DNA from: AC-32 sp963728765
GTDB lineage: Bacteria; Actinomycetota; Thermoleophilia; Gaiellales; Gaiellaceae
NCBI GenBank assembly: GCA_963728765.1
Contig: CAVSKX010000002.1
Coordinates: 620,001-684,000, forward strand
Reading direction: 5' to 3'
DNA length: 64,000 nucleotides
Below the pieces are notes generated by a model, which was not told the origin of the DNA, ran no database searches, and saw only the letters and a program-made list of their open reading frames with translations. The position numbers and the translations under genes are program-made. Shown piece after piece: positions 24,900 to 33,805 of the stretch; within the stretch, counting starts at the first letter, position 1, and each line of letters starts with the position of its first letter.

Positions 24900-26219
24900 T
24901 CATCGCGGCCCGAACGCGTGCACCGTTCCGCCAAGCGCTCCCGGCTGCTTCTGCACGGGCTGCGGAGGCGGTTTCGAGTCGACCAGCACCGCGGCCGCGA
25001 GCAGGATCGCCATCCCGACCGCGCTCTCGCCGGCGAGGCTGCGCGGTAGGCCCGGGAACAGCGGCGCGCCGTGCTCGAGGCGCGGCCGGACGAGGAAGTG
25101 GTGGGCGGCGCCCCACAGCAGCGCGAGCGAGACGAGGCCGAGCTTCACCAGCAGGACGTGCCCGTAGCCCTGCGTCCAGAGATCGGAGAGGTGCGGCAGG
25201 CGCAGGATGCTGAGGTAAGTGCCGGCCGCGAGGAGCACGACGATCAGCAGCGTCGCGAGCTTCGAGAAGCGCAGGAACGCGCGCCGGCGCAGCTCCGGCT
25301 CGAGTGGCCAGACGACGAAGGCGAGCTGGACGAGCCCGCCGACCCAGAGGGACGCAGCCGCGAGGTGGAGCCAGTCGGCGAGCTCCGAGAGCCACGACGA
25401 GCCTGCGTCGGCAGCCGAGTGCCCGGAGAGCGACAGGCCCGAGGCGAAGCCGAGCGCGAGCAGGAACGCGGGCCAGAGGAGCCGCTCCCGCTCGGTCAGC
25501 CAGGCGAGGAAGACGAGCGCGGCGACCAGTGCGTAGCCGAGCGTCATCGCGACGAACGCGCTCCCGAAGCGCGTCTTCCCAAGCGGCGAGAGGTCGCCGT
25601 AGAGAAAATCGACGAACGGCAGCTGCAGCGCGTCCTCGGCGCGGAGGAGGAACGCGAGGATGCCGACCTCGAGTGCGCCGACCACGCCCACGCCGACCAG
25701 CTGGTAGAAGCGCCGCTGCGCCGCCGGAGCGAAGGGCCGGCGGACGATCAGCAGCCGGAAGCCGAGCCCGCCGGCGAGCAGCGCGAGCGCGACAAAGTAG
25801 AGCCAGCGCACGACGTGCTCCTCCGTCGTCGGGCCACCCGCGCCGAAGGCGTCCGAGGCGGACGGGGCCTTCTGCCGCACCCCGAACGTGAATACGCCCG
25901 AGACGACGTGGCCGTCGGCCGAGATCGCTTGCCAGCGCACCGTGTAGCCGCCGCGCGCCAGCCGCGAGACGGGCGCGACCAGGACGCGGCCCCCGGTCGT
26001 CGTGTGCGTTGGGCCGGAGAGCAGCTTGCCGTCTGCGGTGTACACCTTGATCGCGTTCGGCAGCGCGTCGACGGTCTGGTCGAAGTCGAGCCGCACGACC
26101 GTGGGCGACTGCTCCACCCGCGTGCCGTACTGGGGCTGCGTCTTCGTGAGCGTCGCGTGCGCCGAGGCCGCCGCCGGAAAGGCGAGCGTGGCGAACACCA
26201 CGGCGAGCAGCCGTCTCAC
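24900..26219 (-). CDS. CopC-CopD fusion, copper resistance/uptake membrane protein
   Basis: 439 residues. A signal peptide (LLAVVFATLAFPAAASA) is followed by a CopC domain whose mature N-terminus is HATLTKTQPQYGTRV, giving the first Cu-binding His, with SADGHVVSG as the second site. From about residue 140 a CopD/YcnJ-type integral membrane domain follows with about eight helices and HSAADAG and WLHLAAASLWVGGL, typical of CopD. The protein would bind Cu(II) outside and move it across the membrane. GTG 26219 overlaps the stop of the upstream membrane gene (GTGA), third gene of a coupled operon. Confidence 0.88.
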   Translation of the reverse strand: MRRLLAVVFATLAFPAAASAHATLTKTQPQYGTRVEQSPTVVRLDFDQTVDALPNAIKVYTADGKLLSGPTHTTTGGRVLVAPVSRLARGGYTVRWQAISADGHVVSGVFTFGVRQKAPSASDAFGAGGPTTEEHVVRWLYFVALALLAGGLGFRLLIVRRPFAPAAQRRFYQLVGVGVVGALEVGILAFLLRAEDALQLPFVDFLYGDLSPLGKTRFGSAFVAMTLGYALVAALVFLAWLTERERLLWPAFLLALGFASGLSLSGHSAADAGSSWLSELADWLHLAAASLWVGGLVQLAFVVWPLEPELRRRAFLRFSKLATLLIVVLLAAGTYLSILRLPHLSDLWTQGYGHVLLVKLGLVSLALLWGAAHHFLVRPRLEHGAPLFPGLPRSLAGESAVGMAILLAAAVLVDSKPPPQPVQKQPGALGGTVHAFGPR

Positions 26220-26800
26220 CGGTGCGGCTCTCCTGCGAGCGGCGACAGGTGCCCGAAGATCGGGGCCACGTCGCGGTCGGCGTAGAGGAAGACGGCGAGC
26301 ACGACCAGCGTCAGCGCGAGGCCGGAGCCCCACACGCGCGAGCGCGGCCGGACAATCGCAACGAGCGGGAAGATCGCTCCGACGAGCGCGGTCCACCCCA
26401 TGATGTGGTGCAGGAACGCGGCGCGCGCGAACAGCCAGCCGTTCTGCTCGTGGATCAGCACCGCCGCGCCCGACACCGCGAGGGCGAGCGGGACCGCCAG
26501 GTGCCACGCGCGGTTGTGCAGCTTGCCGCGCAGCAGTCCGAGCTCCGCAGCGCCCGCGAGCATCATCGTCTGCGCCCACACGCCGTGAGCGACCAGGTGG
26601 ATCGTCGAGTTGGTGAAGAAGACCATCACCGGCCACATGAGGATCCCGAGGGCAAAGACAAGGCCCGGCCAGAGGTAGGCGCGCCACGCGCGGCGGCGCC
26701 AGACCTCCTCGCCGACGACTGCACGCGCCAGCAGCAACAGGCCGAGCAGCAGGAACCCGGTCGCGAACATCCAGTGGACGTGCTCGGCGGGCGGCTGCAT
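26216..26800 (-). CDS. Multipass membrane protein of unknown function
   Basis: 194 residues with five or six hydrophobic helices (for example MFATGFLLLGLLLLARAVV and YLWPGLVFALGILMWPVMVFF). Conserved-looking histidines (EHVHW, IHLVAHGVW, HNRAWHL, LHHIMGW) sit at helix edges and could bind haem or copper, similar to small haem-copper or CopD-like membrane proteins; that is inference. It begins at ATG 26800 (TGATG with the upstream gene) and its TGA overlaps the copC-copD GTG. The context suggests copper handling. Confidence 0.6.
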   Translation of the reverse strand: MQPPAEHVHWMFATGFLLLGLLLLARAVVGEEVWRRRAWRAYLWPGLVFALGILMWPVMVFFTNSTIHLVAHGVWAQTMMLAGAAELGLLRGKLHNRAWHLAVPLALAVSGAAVLIHEQNGWLFARAAFLHHIMGWTALVGAIFPLVAIVRPRSRVWGSGLALTLVVLAVFLYADRDVAPIFGHLSPLAGEPHR

Positions 26801-27069
26801 CAGCCCTCTTCGGCCTCCAGGTCCTCGATCAGCCCGGGCGCGATCAGCAGCGAGAAGACGACGCCGACGGCGACGACGAGCAGCGGCGGCTGGACGAATA
26901 GCCACCAGAAGCCCTCGCCGTGCGGGTGCAGGATCGTCAGGCGGTACGGCTGCAGGAACGCCCAGACGACGCCGCCGAGCATCGTCAGCGGCCCGAGCGC
27001 GGCGATGATCCCGGCTCTCGCCGTGCGGGAACGCGCAGCAACGCGCTCCTGGATCAGTTGTGTGCTCAT
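26800..27069 (-). CDS. Small two-helix membrane protein
   Basis: 89 residues with two transmembrane helices (IIAALGPLTMLGGVVWAFLQ and PPLLVVAVGVVFSLLIAPGLI), joined by a His-rich loop HPHGEGFWW. The final TGA shares a base with the ATG of the next gene. First gene of the copper operon; GGGGAGG lies just before ATG 27069. Function unknown. Confidence 0.65.
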   Translation of the reverse strand: MSTQLIQERVAARSRTARAGIIAALGPLTMLGGVVWAFLQPYRLTILHPHGEGFWWLFVQPPLLVVAVGVVFSLLIAPGLIEDLEAEEG

Positions 27070-27084
27070 TCCACCTCCCCAGGT

Positions 27085-27103
27085 CGGGACGACAACCGTC
27101 CCG
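27085..27103 (-). promoter_or_regulatory. Hairpin/palindrome upstream of the copper operon
   Basis: CGGGACG-ACAAC-CGTCCCG: 7-bp perfect arms, 16 bases before the first copper-operon start and 24 bases after the stop of the preceding gene. It could be the operator of the operon or a terminator for the upstream gene. Confidence 0.4.
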
Positions 27104-27126
27104 CGGCTCCGGGTTGCTACCGCGGG

Positions 27127-27786
27127 TTACGCGGGGAGAGGCGGCGGCCGGCTCGCGAGGGCCAGGCCGAAGAGCTTGCGCGGCGGAACCAGCGTTGAAA
27201 CGTGTCGGCGGATCGGTGGCGTGATCCTGGAACGCGTAGCGTGGTCCGCGAGCGCACACGTGTCCGCGGCGTAGCGTTCGTACTCGCGCAGCCAGCTCGC
27301 AACCGCGCTCCAGGCGAGCGCGACCAGGACGGCGAGGACGGCGAAGACCGGGAGCGCCGAGCTGTGCAGCCACGGCGCGAGCAGCGGCCAGCGCCCGGCG
27401 GCGACCTGCTCGGCGTCGGTCTGTACGAGGTAGAAAGTCGAGGTCGAGAGGAACGCGGCGAGCCAGAGCCGCGGCGAGAGGTCGATCTTTACGCGCGGCG
27501 GGGGCGCTGCGCTCGACCCGACTGCGGCGAGGACCCGGCGGCCGGCGCGCGCCGAGGCGTGGGCCCGGACGAAGCGCCAGGCGAGGCGCGCGGCCAACAG
27601 CGCGACGCCGAGCTTCACCCCGGCGAGCAGGAACGGGTAGTACTCGGCGCCGGAGTAGCTCGAGCTGACATGGCGCCCGAAGTCCAGGCGGTGGGTGAGG
27701 CTGCGACCTGTCAGCTCCGCGATCAGCGCGAGGAGCGCGAAGGCGAGCACCGAGGAGAGCCGCTGGTGCCGACGCGCACGTTGCAC
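27127..27786 (-). CDS. Membrane protein of unknown function
   Basis: 219 residues with about four hydrophobic segments (SSVLAFALLALIAEL, LLAGVKLGVALLAARLAW, LWLAAFLSTSTFYLV, VFAVLAVLVALAWSAVASWL) and a basic C-terminal tail. It starts at GTG 27786. It lies just before the copper operon on the same strand. No family recognised. Confidence 0.55.
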   Translation of the reverse strand: MQRARRHQRLSSVLAFALLALIAELTGRSLTHRLDFGRHVSSSYSGAEYYPFLLAGVKLGVALLAARLAWRFVRAHASARAGRRVLAAVGSSAAPPPRVKIDLSPRLWLAAFLSTSTFYLVQTDAEQVAAGRWPLLAPWLHSSALPVFAVLAVLVALAWSAVASWLREYERYAADTCALADHATRSRITPPIRRHVSTLVPPRKLFGLALASRPPPLPA

Positions 27787-27834
27787 CCCGTCAGTGTTGC
27801 ACGACGCGGCCCACCTGAGGAAAGCAGGAAGCTC

Positions 27835-28221
27835 TCAGGCGAGCAGCGTCAGGTTCCAGCGCGGCTCGTCCGGCGTCTGGAAGTCGACCAGCAGGATGCG
27901 CTGCCAGCGGCCGAGGCAGAGCTTGCCGTCGGCGAACGGAATCTGTTCCGCTCGCGGGCCGAGCAGCATGCAGAGCAGCCGCCCGCGGTCGGGCTCGTCC
28001 TGGGGCACGAGCCGGGTCAGCAGCTCCTCGAGGTCGCAGAAGAAGCCGGACTCCCGCTCCTGCACGCGCACGACCGCGACGTCGTCGAGCGGCGAGATGT
28101 ACGCGATCCCGCTCTCGCAGCCGGAGCCTGCGAGCTCTCGCCGTACCTCGTTCGTGATGTCGAGCACCGTCAGCGACGGCAGCGCGGACGCGATCGAGTA
28201 GGGAACCTCGACACTTGTCAT
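27835..28221 (-). CDS. YjbQ/UPF0047 family protein, metal-binding His missing
   Basis: 128 residues aligning along their length with the YjbQ fold: VLDITNEVRREL, then GIAYISPLDDVAVVRVQERESGFFCDLEELLTRLVP, and the C-terminal GKLCLGRWQRILLVDFQ which is the family hallmark (GxLxLGxWQxIfLvdF). Known members have HTT(A) after the second strand and a histidine-rich NxHxHL helix. Here those are PLDD and DRGRLL, so the usual metal or thiamin-phosphate site is absent. It starts at ATG 28221. Some members were reported to have thiamin phosphate synthase activity; this one probably does not. Confidence 0.75.
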   Translation of the reverse strand: MTSVEVPYSIASALPSLTVLDITNEVRRELAGSGCESGIAYISPLDDVAVVRVQERESGFFCDLEELLTRLVPQDEPDRGRLLCMLLGPRAEQIPFADGKLCLGRWQRILLVDFQTPDEPRWNLTLLA

Positions 28222-28300
28222 GCGCGATTCCTGTATTGCCTGCTCGGTGCCGGCGCACTCGCCATGCGAAGCCGCGTCCCCAAACTGAACGCGTAGCGTG

Positions 28301-29245
28301 TCATAGGGCGGTGCTCGTCACCTCGCGCGGCAAGCGGAAGCTGACGTTCTCGCGCGCGACCTCGATCTCCCCCAGCTCGTCGTACCCGAACGAGGCGAGG
28401 CCGCGGAGGACGAGCGCCACGAGCTCCTCGGGCGTCGAGGCGCCCGCAGTGACGCCGACGGTCTCGTGGCCCTCGAGCAACTCCGGGTCGAGCCCGCTCT
28501 CGCCGTCGATCAGGAGCGCCGTCGCGCCCTCACGCTCGGCCACCTCGACCAGGCGCCGCGCGTTGGAGCTCGTGTCGGAGCCGATCACGAGGATCAGTGT
28601 TGCGCCGTTGCGGGCGAGCTGCTTCACCGCGTCCTGGCGGTTCTGGGTCGCGTAGCAGATGTCGTCGGCGGCCGGCCGCTTCAGATCGCCGAAGCGCTCG
28701 CCGAGCGCGTCCACCGTCTCGGCGACGTCGTCGAGCGAAAGCGTGGTCTGCGTGATCACCGCGACGGGCTTGCCTCCGCTGTCGAGCTTCGCCGCGTCCT
28801 CCGGCGACTCGATCACCACCGTCGCTTCCGGGCGCTCGCCGCGCGTGCCGATCACCTCGACGTGGTCGGCGTGGCCGACGAGGGCGACCAGGTGGCCGCT
28901 GTCGGCGTACCGCCGCGCCTCCGCGTGCACCTTCGAAACGAGCGGGCAGACCGCGTCCACGACGCGCAGCCCGCGCGACTCGCAGTTCGCGCGCACCGAG
29001 GGCGCCACGCCGTGGGCCGAGAGCACGCAAATCGCCCCCGCGGGGATGTCGTCCTCGTGGTCGACGAACACCGCGCCGAGGCCTTCGAGCCGCTTCACGA
29101 CATGGTCGTTGTGGACGATCTGGTGACGGACGTAGACGGGCGGCCCGTGTTGCTCGAGCAGGATCTCGACGATCTCGATCGCCCGGTCGACGCCCGCACA
29201 GAAGGAGCGCGGCGCGGCGAGCAGGACGCGGCCTATGACGACCAC
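28301..29245 (-). CDS. ispH: 4-hydroxy-3-methylbut-2-enyl diphosphate reductase IspH
   Basis: About 314 residues; last enzyme of the MEP pathway, giving IPP and DMAPP. The three [4Fe-4S] cysteines are present: PRSFCAGVDRAIEIVE near the N-terminus, DAVCPLVSKVH (about residue 98) and DICYATQNRQDAV (about 193). HNDHVV, LSAHGVAPSV and SSNARRLVEVAE are further family motifs. GTG 29245 overlaps the upstream hpnG by 13 bases. Last gene of the hopanoid operon, so isoprenoid supply is tied to hopanoid synthesis. Confidence 0.93.
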   Translation of the reverse strand: MVVIGRVLLAAPRSFCAGVDRAIEIVEILLEQHGPPVYVRHQIVHNDHVVKRLEGLGAVFVDHEDDIPAGAICVLSAHGVAPSVRANCESRGLRVVDAVCPLVSKVHAEARRYADSGHLVALVGHADHVEVIGTRGERPEATVVIESPEDAAKLDSGGKPVAVITQTTLSLDDVAETVDALGERFGDLKRPAADDICYATQNRQDAVKQLARNGATLILVIGSDTSSNARRLVEVAEREGATALLIDGESGLDPELLEGHETVGVTAGASTPEELVALVLRGLASFGYDELGEIEVARENVSFRLPREVTSTAL

Positions 29246-29820
29246 CCCCGGGCCGCCTCGCGGAGACGCCCGAGCGCCCGCTGCGCATCCGCCGCAGAGC
29301 GCACGAACCCGCGCGGCGAGCCGGCGAAGGCGCGCACCAGCGCCGGCCAATCGTAACGGCCGTCCCCTTTGACTCCGGTCGCGAGCCCGTCCAGCGGTCG
29401 CGACGGGGTGTCGCTCACCGCGCGGAGCACTCCCTGCAACCGGCCGGTGCGCGCAAGCGCCCCGCTCTCGAGGTCGGCCGTGTCGGCGCCGGTGCGCTCG
29501 TGCAGCCGGCGGCGCTCCTCGGGGTCGTCCACCACCGCGTCAGCCGCGAGCATCGTCACCGGCTCGGCGCCTGGAACCCCGAGCGGCCCCGAGTCCCAGA
29601 GCACCGTGCCCTCGACGTCGACGATCCTCGCCGCGTCGACCACGGTGCCGGGGTCGAGGCCGTCCCGCAAAGCGCCTGTCAAACCGAACGAGACCACCGG
29701 CCCCTCCGGCACGCCGTTGCGCGCGCCGAGGCCCACGAGCGCGGACCGCACACCCGCTCGACGGGCCGCACGCTGCTCGGCGGCGGTGGCGCAGGCGAAC
29801 GTCACCCCGTCAGCGTCCAT
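29233..29820 (-). CDS. hpnG: Hopanoid-associated phosphorylase HpnG
   Basis: 195 residues of the nucleoside phosphorylase/MTAN fold: VVSFGLTGALRDGLDPGTVVDA and the acidic TADLESGALARTG (binds ribose/adenine), then RAVSDTPSRPLDG. Where hpnH adds adenosyl to hopene, HpnG removes adenine to leave a phosphoribosyl hopane. It overlaps hpnH by 19 bases (ATG 29820 lies inside hpnH) and ispH by 13. The hpn assignment rests on context as well as fold; a 5'-methylthioadenosine/S-adenosylhomocysteine-type nucleosidase is the alternative. Confidence 0.8.
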   Translation of the reverse strand: MDADGVTFACATAAEQRAARRAGVRSALVGLGARNGVPEGPVVSFGLTGALRDGLDPGTVVDAARIVDVEGTVLWDSGPLGVPGAEPVTMLAADAVVDDPEERRRLHERTGADTADLESGALARTGRLQGVLRAVSDTPSRPLDGLATGVKGDGRYDWPALVRAFAGSPRGFVRSAADAQRALGRLREAARGWSS

Positions 29821-30806
29821 GCCGCGCTGCGGACGGTCTCCCTGACGCTCCCGGTCGCCTCGAAGGCGGCCGACGGCTCGAAGCCGGAGTGGATCGCACA
29901 GTGCTCGCACCGCGCGTCGTTGCCCGGCCCGTACTCCTCCCACTCGATCCCGTCGAGCAGCGCCTCGTAGGTCGGGAAGATCCCGTCGGTCAGCAGGTAG
30001 CACGGCCCTTTCCAGCCGTAGGGGTTGCGCGTGATCGAGCCCCAGGGCGCGCACGGCAGCTTGCGCTCGCCGGTGAGGAAGTCCTGGTAGATCGGGCTCG
30101 CGAGCCAGCGGTACCCGTGCTCGCGCGCAGACGAGCGGATGATCCGGAACTTCTCCTCGTGCTCCGCCCGCGTCATCGTCAGGTTCGGGTCGATCTGGGA
30201 GTACTGGTAGCCCGGCGCGACGAGCATCCCGTCGATGCCGACCTCGTCGGTGAGGTAGCCCATCATCTCGACGACCTCGTTCGGGTCCGTCTCCTTGAAG
30301 ATCGTCGTGTTGGTGGTCACGCGGAAGCCGGCCGCGCGCGCCTTGCGGATCGCGTCGACGGCGATGTCCCACAGTCCCGGGTAGTCGCAGATGTAGTCGT
30401 GGATCTCGCGCATCCCGTCGAGGTGCACGACGAAGGTGAGCCGCTTCGACGGCGTGAAGACGTCGAGGTACTGCTCCAGCCGGAGCGCGTTCGTGCAGAG
30501 CTCGATGTTCTTGTTCAGCTCGAGGAACCCCTCGACGACCTCCTCGATCCCCTTGTAGACCAGCGGCTCGCCGCCGCAGATCGACACCACGGGCGCCGGG
30601 CACTGCGCCCCTGCGTCGATGCACTCCTCGACCGAGAGCCGCGCCTTGTTCGACTCGTACTCGCGGATCTTCCCGCAGCCGATGCAGGCGATGTTGCAGG
30701 CGAGGGTCGGTTCCAGCATCAGAACGAGCGGGTAGCGCTCGCCCTTGCGCTGCTGCTGGGCGACGTAGCGCGCGATCTGGACTGTGGAGCCGAGCGGGAA
30801 CTTCAT
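29802..30806 (-). CDS. hpnH: Adenosyl-hopene transferase HpnH (radical SAM)
   Basis: 334 residues. The radical-SAM cluster motif is CNIACIGCGK (CxxxCxxC, about residues 37-44), followed by VSICGGEPLVYKG (GGE motif for SAM) and the SPASM-like C-terminal cysteines (LPCAPWGS, KGPCYLL, ARCEHCAIHSG). HpnH attaches 5'-deoxyadenosyl to diploptene, the first step to extended (C35) hopanoids. ATG 30806 overlaps the shc stop (ATGA). Length and motifs match known HpnH. Confidence 0.93.
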   Translation of the reverse strand: MKFPLGSTVQIARYVAQQQRKGERYPLVLMLEPTLACNIACIGCGKIREYESNKARLSVEECIDAGAQCPAPVVSICGGEPLVYKGIEEVVEGFLELNKNIELCTNALRLEQYLDVFTPSKRLTFVVHLDGMREIHDYICDYPGLWDIAVDAIRKARAAGFRVTTNTTIFKETDPNEVVEMMGYLTDEVGIDGMLVAPGYQYSQIDPNLTMTRAEHEEKFRIIRSSAREHGYRWLASPIYQDFLTGERKLPCAPWGSITRNPYGWKGPCYLLTDGIFPTYEALLDGIEWEEYGPGNDARCEHCAIHSGFEPSAAFEATGSVRETVRSAAWTLTG

Positions 30807-32584
30807 CGCGACAGCCTTTCTCGTAGACGGCCTAGGGCGAGCAACGGGAAATGCAGACGGTACAGGTGGTATCGAATCATGAAGTCAAGCGGAAAACCGG
30901 TCCCGGTGAATTGTGTCTCCTCCCAGTCGCCGTTGACTCCCTGGGCGGAGCAGATCCAGTCGGCAGCGCGCCGCGCGGACGGGCGGTCCGCCTCGTCCGC
31001 AGCGACGTAGGCCAGTAGCGCCCACGCGGTCTGGGAAGGCGTGCTCGGGCCGCGCCCCCGCCAGGCGGGATCGGCGTAGGAGCGAATGTCCTCGCCGAAG
31101 CCGCCGTCCTCGTTTTGCACCGAGTCGAGCCACTCGACCGCGCGCCTGAAGGCAGGGTGCCCGGGCGGCAGGCCGCAGGCCTCGAGCGCCGGCAGCGCCG
31201 CTCCGGTGCCGTAGACGTGGTTCACGCCCCAGCGGCCGAACCACGACCCGTCGCGCTCCTGCTCGGCGAGCAGCCAGTCGAGCCCGCGGCGCACCTCGTC
31301 GTCGTAGCCCGTCTCGGGCGCGAGCGCCTCGAGCGCGTGGGCGGTGACGTCGGAGCTCGGCTCGTCGGTGACCTTGCCGAAGTCGCAGAACGGGAGCTTG
31401 TAGAGCCAGAAGGCCTCGTTGTCGACGTCGAACGCGCCCCAGCCGCCGCTCCGCGACTGCATCCCTGCGGTCCAACGGAGGCCGCGGTCGACCGCTTCCG
31501 GGCCGCGGTGGCACCGGCGCAGCGCGAGCGCGACCACCACGGTGTCGTCGACGTCCGGATAGAGGTCGTTCTCGAACTCGAAGGCCCAGCCGCCCGGCGG
31601 GAGGTCCGGCGTACGGATCGTCCAGTCGCCCGAGACCGTGACCTCCTCGTGCAGCAGCCATTCGGCCGCGCGCACGAGCGCCGGGTGCTCGGGGCCGAGT
31701 CCGGAGTCGCGCAGCGCGAGCACCGCGAGGCCGGTGTCCCAGACCGGCGACTGGCAAGCCTCGGGACGCAGCCGGTCGCCCTCCTCGACCATGAAGCCCT
31801 GCCAGCCCTCGATCGCGCGCGAGAGCGTCTCGTCGTCGGGCCCGTGGCCGAGCGCGGCCAGCATCAAAATCGACCAGACCCACGGCGGCTGGATCCCGCC
31901 CCACGAGCCGTCGGCTTCCTGGTGCGCCCGCACCCACGCCTCCGCGGTCTCCAGCGCGCGGCGCCGGAGGCTGGAAGGCGGCGCGGGTCGTCTCGTCTGG
32001 CCGGGTCGCGAGCCGATTTCGCTGAGATCGATGTCCGCGGGGCGGACGGGCTGCAGGGCGCGGCAGGCCGCGAGCGGGACGAACGTGCCGCGGGCCCAGC
32101 AGGAGAAGTTGTAGATCGAGAACGGCGCCGACGGAGGCAGCAGCACGAGCTCGACGGGGATCGGCGTCACCCGCCGCCACGGCCACTGGCCCAGGAGCGC
32201 GAGGAAGCACTTGGTGAAGATCCGCGTCTTCGGGATCCCGCCGCGGGCCCGGATGAAGTCGCGCGCCTTCGCGCCCGGGTCGACGCCGGCGAGCTTCAGC
32301 GCGGCGTACGCCTCGACCGTCGTGTTCAGGTCGCCGGGGCCGTCGTGCCAGATCGCCCAGGTGCCGTCTTCGCGCTGCCGCGCGAGCAGCTCGTTGGCGA
32401 TGCGCCGGTCGAGGTCGGGCCTGCGCAGGCCGAGGACGTGGTGCCAGAACAGGTGCTGGGCGGTCATGGTGACGTTCGACTCGAGCTCGCCGACCCAGTA
32501 GCCGTCGGGGTGCTGGAGCTCGAGCAGGCGCTGGGTCGCGGCCTCGATCGCGGCGTCGAGGCGGGTCTCGGTCGCAACGCTCAT
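30803..32584 (-). CDS. shc: Squalene-hopene cyclase
   Basis: 593 residues. The protonation motif YPDVDDTVV (DxDD, about residue 350) is present along with multiple QW-type repeats (such as QREDGTWAI, QEADGSWGG, QSRSGGWGAF, QERDGSWFGRWG, QNEDGGFGE). GRWGVNHVYGTG and QTQWALL-type sequence (SQTAWALLAY) near the C-terminus match the family. It cyclises squalene to hopene/hopanol at the membrane. At 593 residues it is a little shorter than the typical 620-650. Starts at ATG 32584, overlapping the hpnE stop; stop overlaps hpnH. Confidence 0.94.
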   Translation of the reverse strand: MSVATETRLDAAIEAATQRLLELQHPDGYWVGELESNVTMTAQHLFWHHVLGLRRPDLDRRIANELLARQREDGTWAIWHDGPGDLNTTVEAYAALKLAGVDPGAKARDFIRARGGIPKTRIFTKCFLALLGQWPWRRVTPIPVELVLLPPSAPFSIYNFSCWARGTFVPLAACRALQPVRPADIDLSEIGSRPGQTRRPAPPSSLRRRALETAEAWVRAHQEADGSWGGIQPPWVWSILMLAALGHGPDDETLSRAIEGWQGFMVEEGDRLRPEACQSPVWDTGLAVLALRDSGLGPEHPALVRAAEWLLHEEVTVSGDWTIRTPDLPPGGWAFEFENDLYPDVDDTVVVALALRRCHRGPEAVDRGLRWTAGMQSRSGGWGAFDVDNEAFWLYKLPFCDFGKVTDEPSSDVTAHALEALAPETGYDDEVRRGLDWLLAEQERDGSWFGRWGVNHVYGTGAALPALEACGLPPGHPAFRRAVEWLDSVQNEDGGFGEDIRSYADPAWRGRGPSTPSQTAWALLAYVAADEADRPSARRAADWICSAQGVNGDWEETQFTGTGFPLDFMIRYHLYRLHFPLLALGRLRERLSR

Positions 32585-33805
32585 GCGGCGACCTCGTGCC
32601 GCGTCGCCGTGAGGGCGCGCGCGGCCGTGACGCCGCTGCGTACGGCACCTTCCATCGTGGCCGGCCAGCCGGTCCGGGTCCACGCGCCCGCGCGCGTGAC
32701 GTTCGGCTTCGCCGTCCCGGGGCCGGGCCGCTCACGTTCGCTGCCCGGCCGTACGGCGATCGTCGCCGCCGGCTCGCGGCTGAGCCGTGACCAGAGCAGG
32801 CCCGCCTCGCCGAGCCTCGCGGTCAGCTCGCCGACAATCCGGTCGACGAGCTCGCGGCCGCGCAGCTCCATCAGCTGCGGCACGCCCGAGGAGACGACCG
32901 TCAGGTACTGGCCGCGCTCCGGCGGGTGGCCCGTGAGCGCGCCCCGGTCGAAGACCCAGTGCGCGTCGCTGCCGAGCAGGGCAGCGAGCCGATGAGGGAG
33001 CAGGACGCGGTCGAACCAGAGGTGGACGCTGACGATCGGCGAGTCCTCGAGTTGCGGTTCCGGCTCGCCGAGCAGGCGCGCGCTCTCGCGCTGCGGCACC
33101 GCGACCACGACCGCCTCGGCTGAGCTCGTCGAGGCTCTCAACGCGAGCGCCGAGCTGCACCGACGCACCGGCCTCTCGCAGCGCCCGGCCGGCCGCGTCG
33201 CCGTGCATCTCGCCGAGCGGCTTGCCCGGGAGCAGCAGGTCGGAGTCGCTCCGGTCGCCGAGCAGCGCCGTGCGAACGGTGAAGTCACCGGCCTCCGCGC
33301 TCGCCTCGGCGGAGCGCAGGTTCAGCGCCGGGCGGATGAAGACGTCCCAGAAGCGGTCGATCGCAAGCTGCGACTGGCCGCGAGCACGCAGCGCGTCCGC
33401 AAAGGTCGCGCCGCGCGAGTCACCCCAGCGCGCGAGCGCGCGCAGGATCCGGAGCCGGTCGCCGAGCGACACGTGGCCGTACCGCAAGAGCGCGAGCGCC
33501 GACGGTGCGATGACCGCGCTGCGACCGTGCTCGTCGATCACCGGCAGCTCCAGCCGCTCCCGGCGCACCGAGGGCCCCTCGCCGATCCGCTCGAGGAAGC
33601 GGCGGTACGCGGTGAAGCAGCCGAGGGCGATGTGCTGCCCGTTGTCGGGCGGCGGCTCGGGGTCGCCGTCGCGCCGAGGCAGGGTCTGCACCGCGCCGCC
33701 GAGGGTCGGACGCGCTTCGTACAGCGCGACCTCGTGCCCCGCGTCCACCAGCTCGAGCCCCGCAGCTAGACCGCTGAGCCCGCCTCCGACAACGGCCACC
33801 TTCAT
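32581..33805 (-). CDS. hpnE: Squalene-associated FAD-dependent desaturase HpnE (frameshift as read)
   Basis: The N-terminal frame starts at ATG 33805: KVAVVGGGLSGLAAGLELVDAGHEVALYEAR is an FAD-binding Rossmann motif, followed by QTLPR, NGQHIALGCF and LNLRSAEASAEAGDFTVRTALLG typical of HpnE. Near 33.11-33.13 kb the coding frame shifts by one base: SLDEL is followed, in the next frame, by AEAVVVAVPQRESARLLGEPEP ... and continues to TGA 32581. The whole is 1225 bases, one more than a multiple of three, so a single extra base would explain it. HpnE converts hydroxysqualene to squalene with HpnC/D. Whether it is a sequence error or a real pseudogene is open. Confidence 0.75.
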
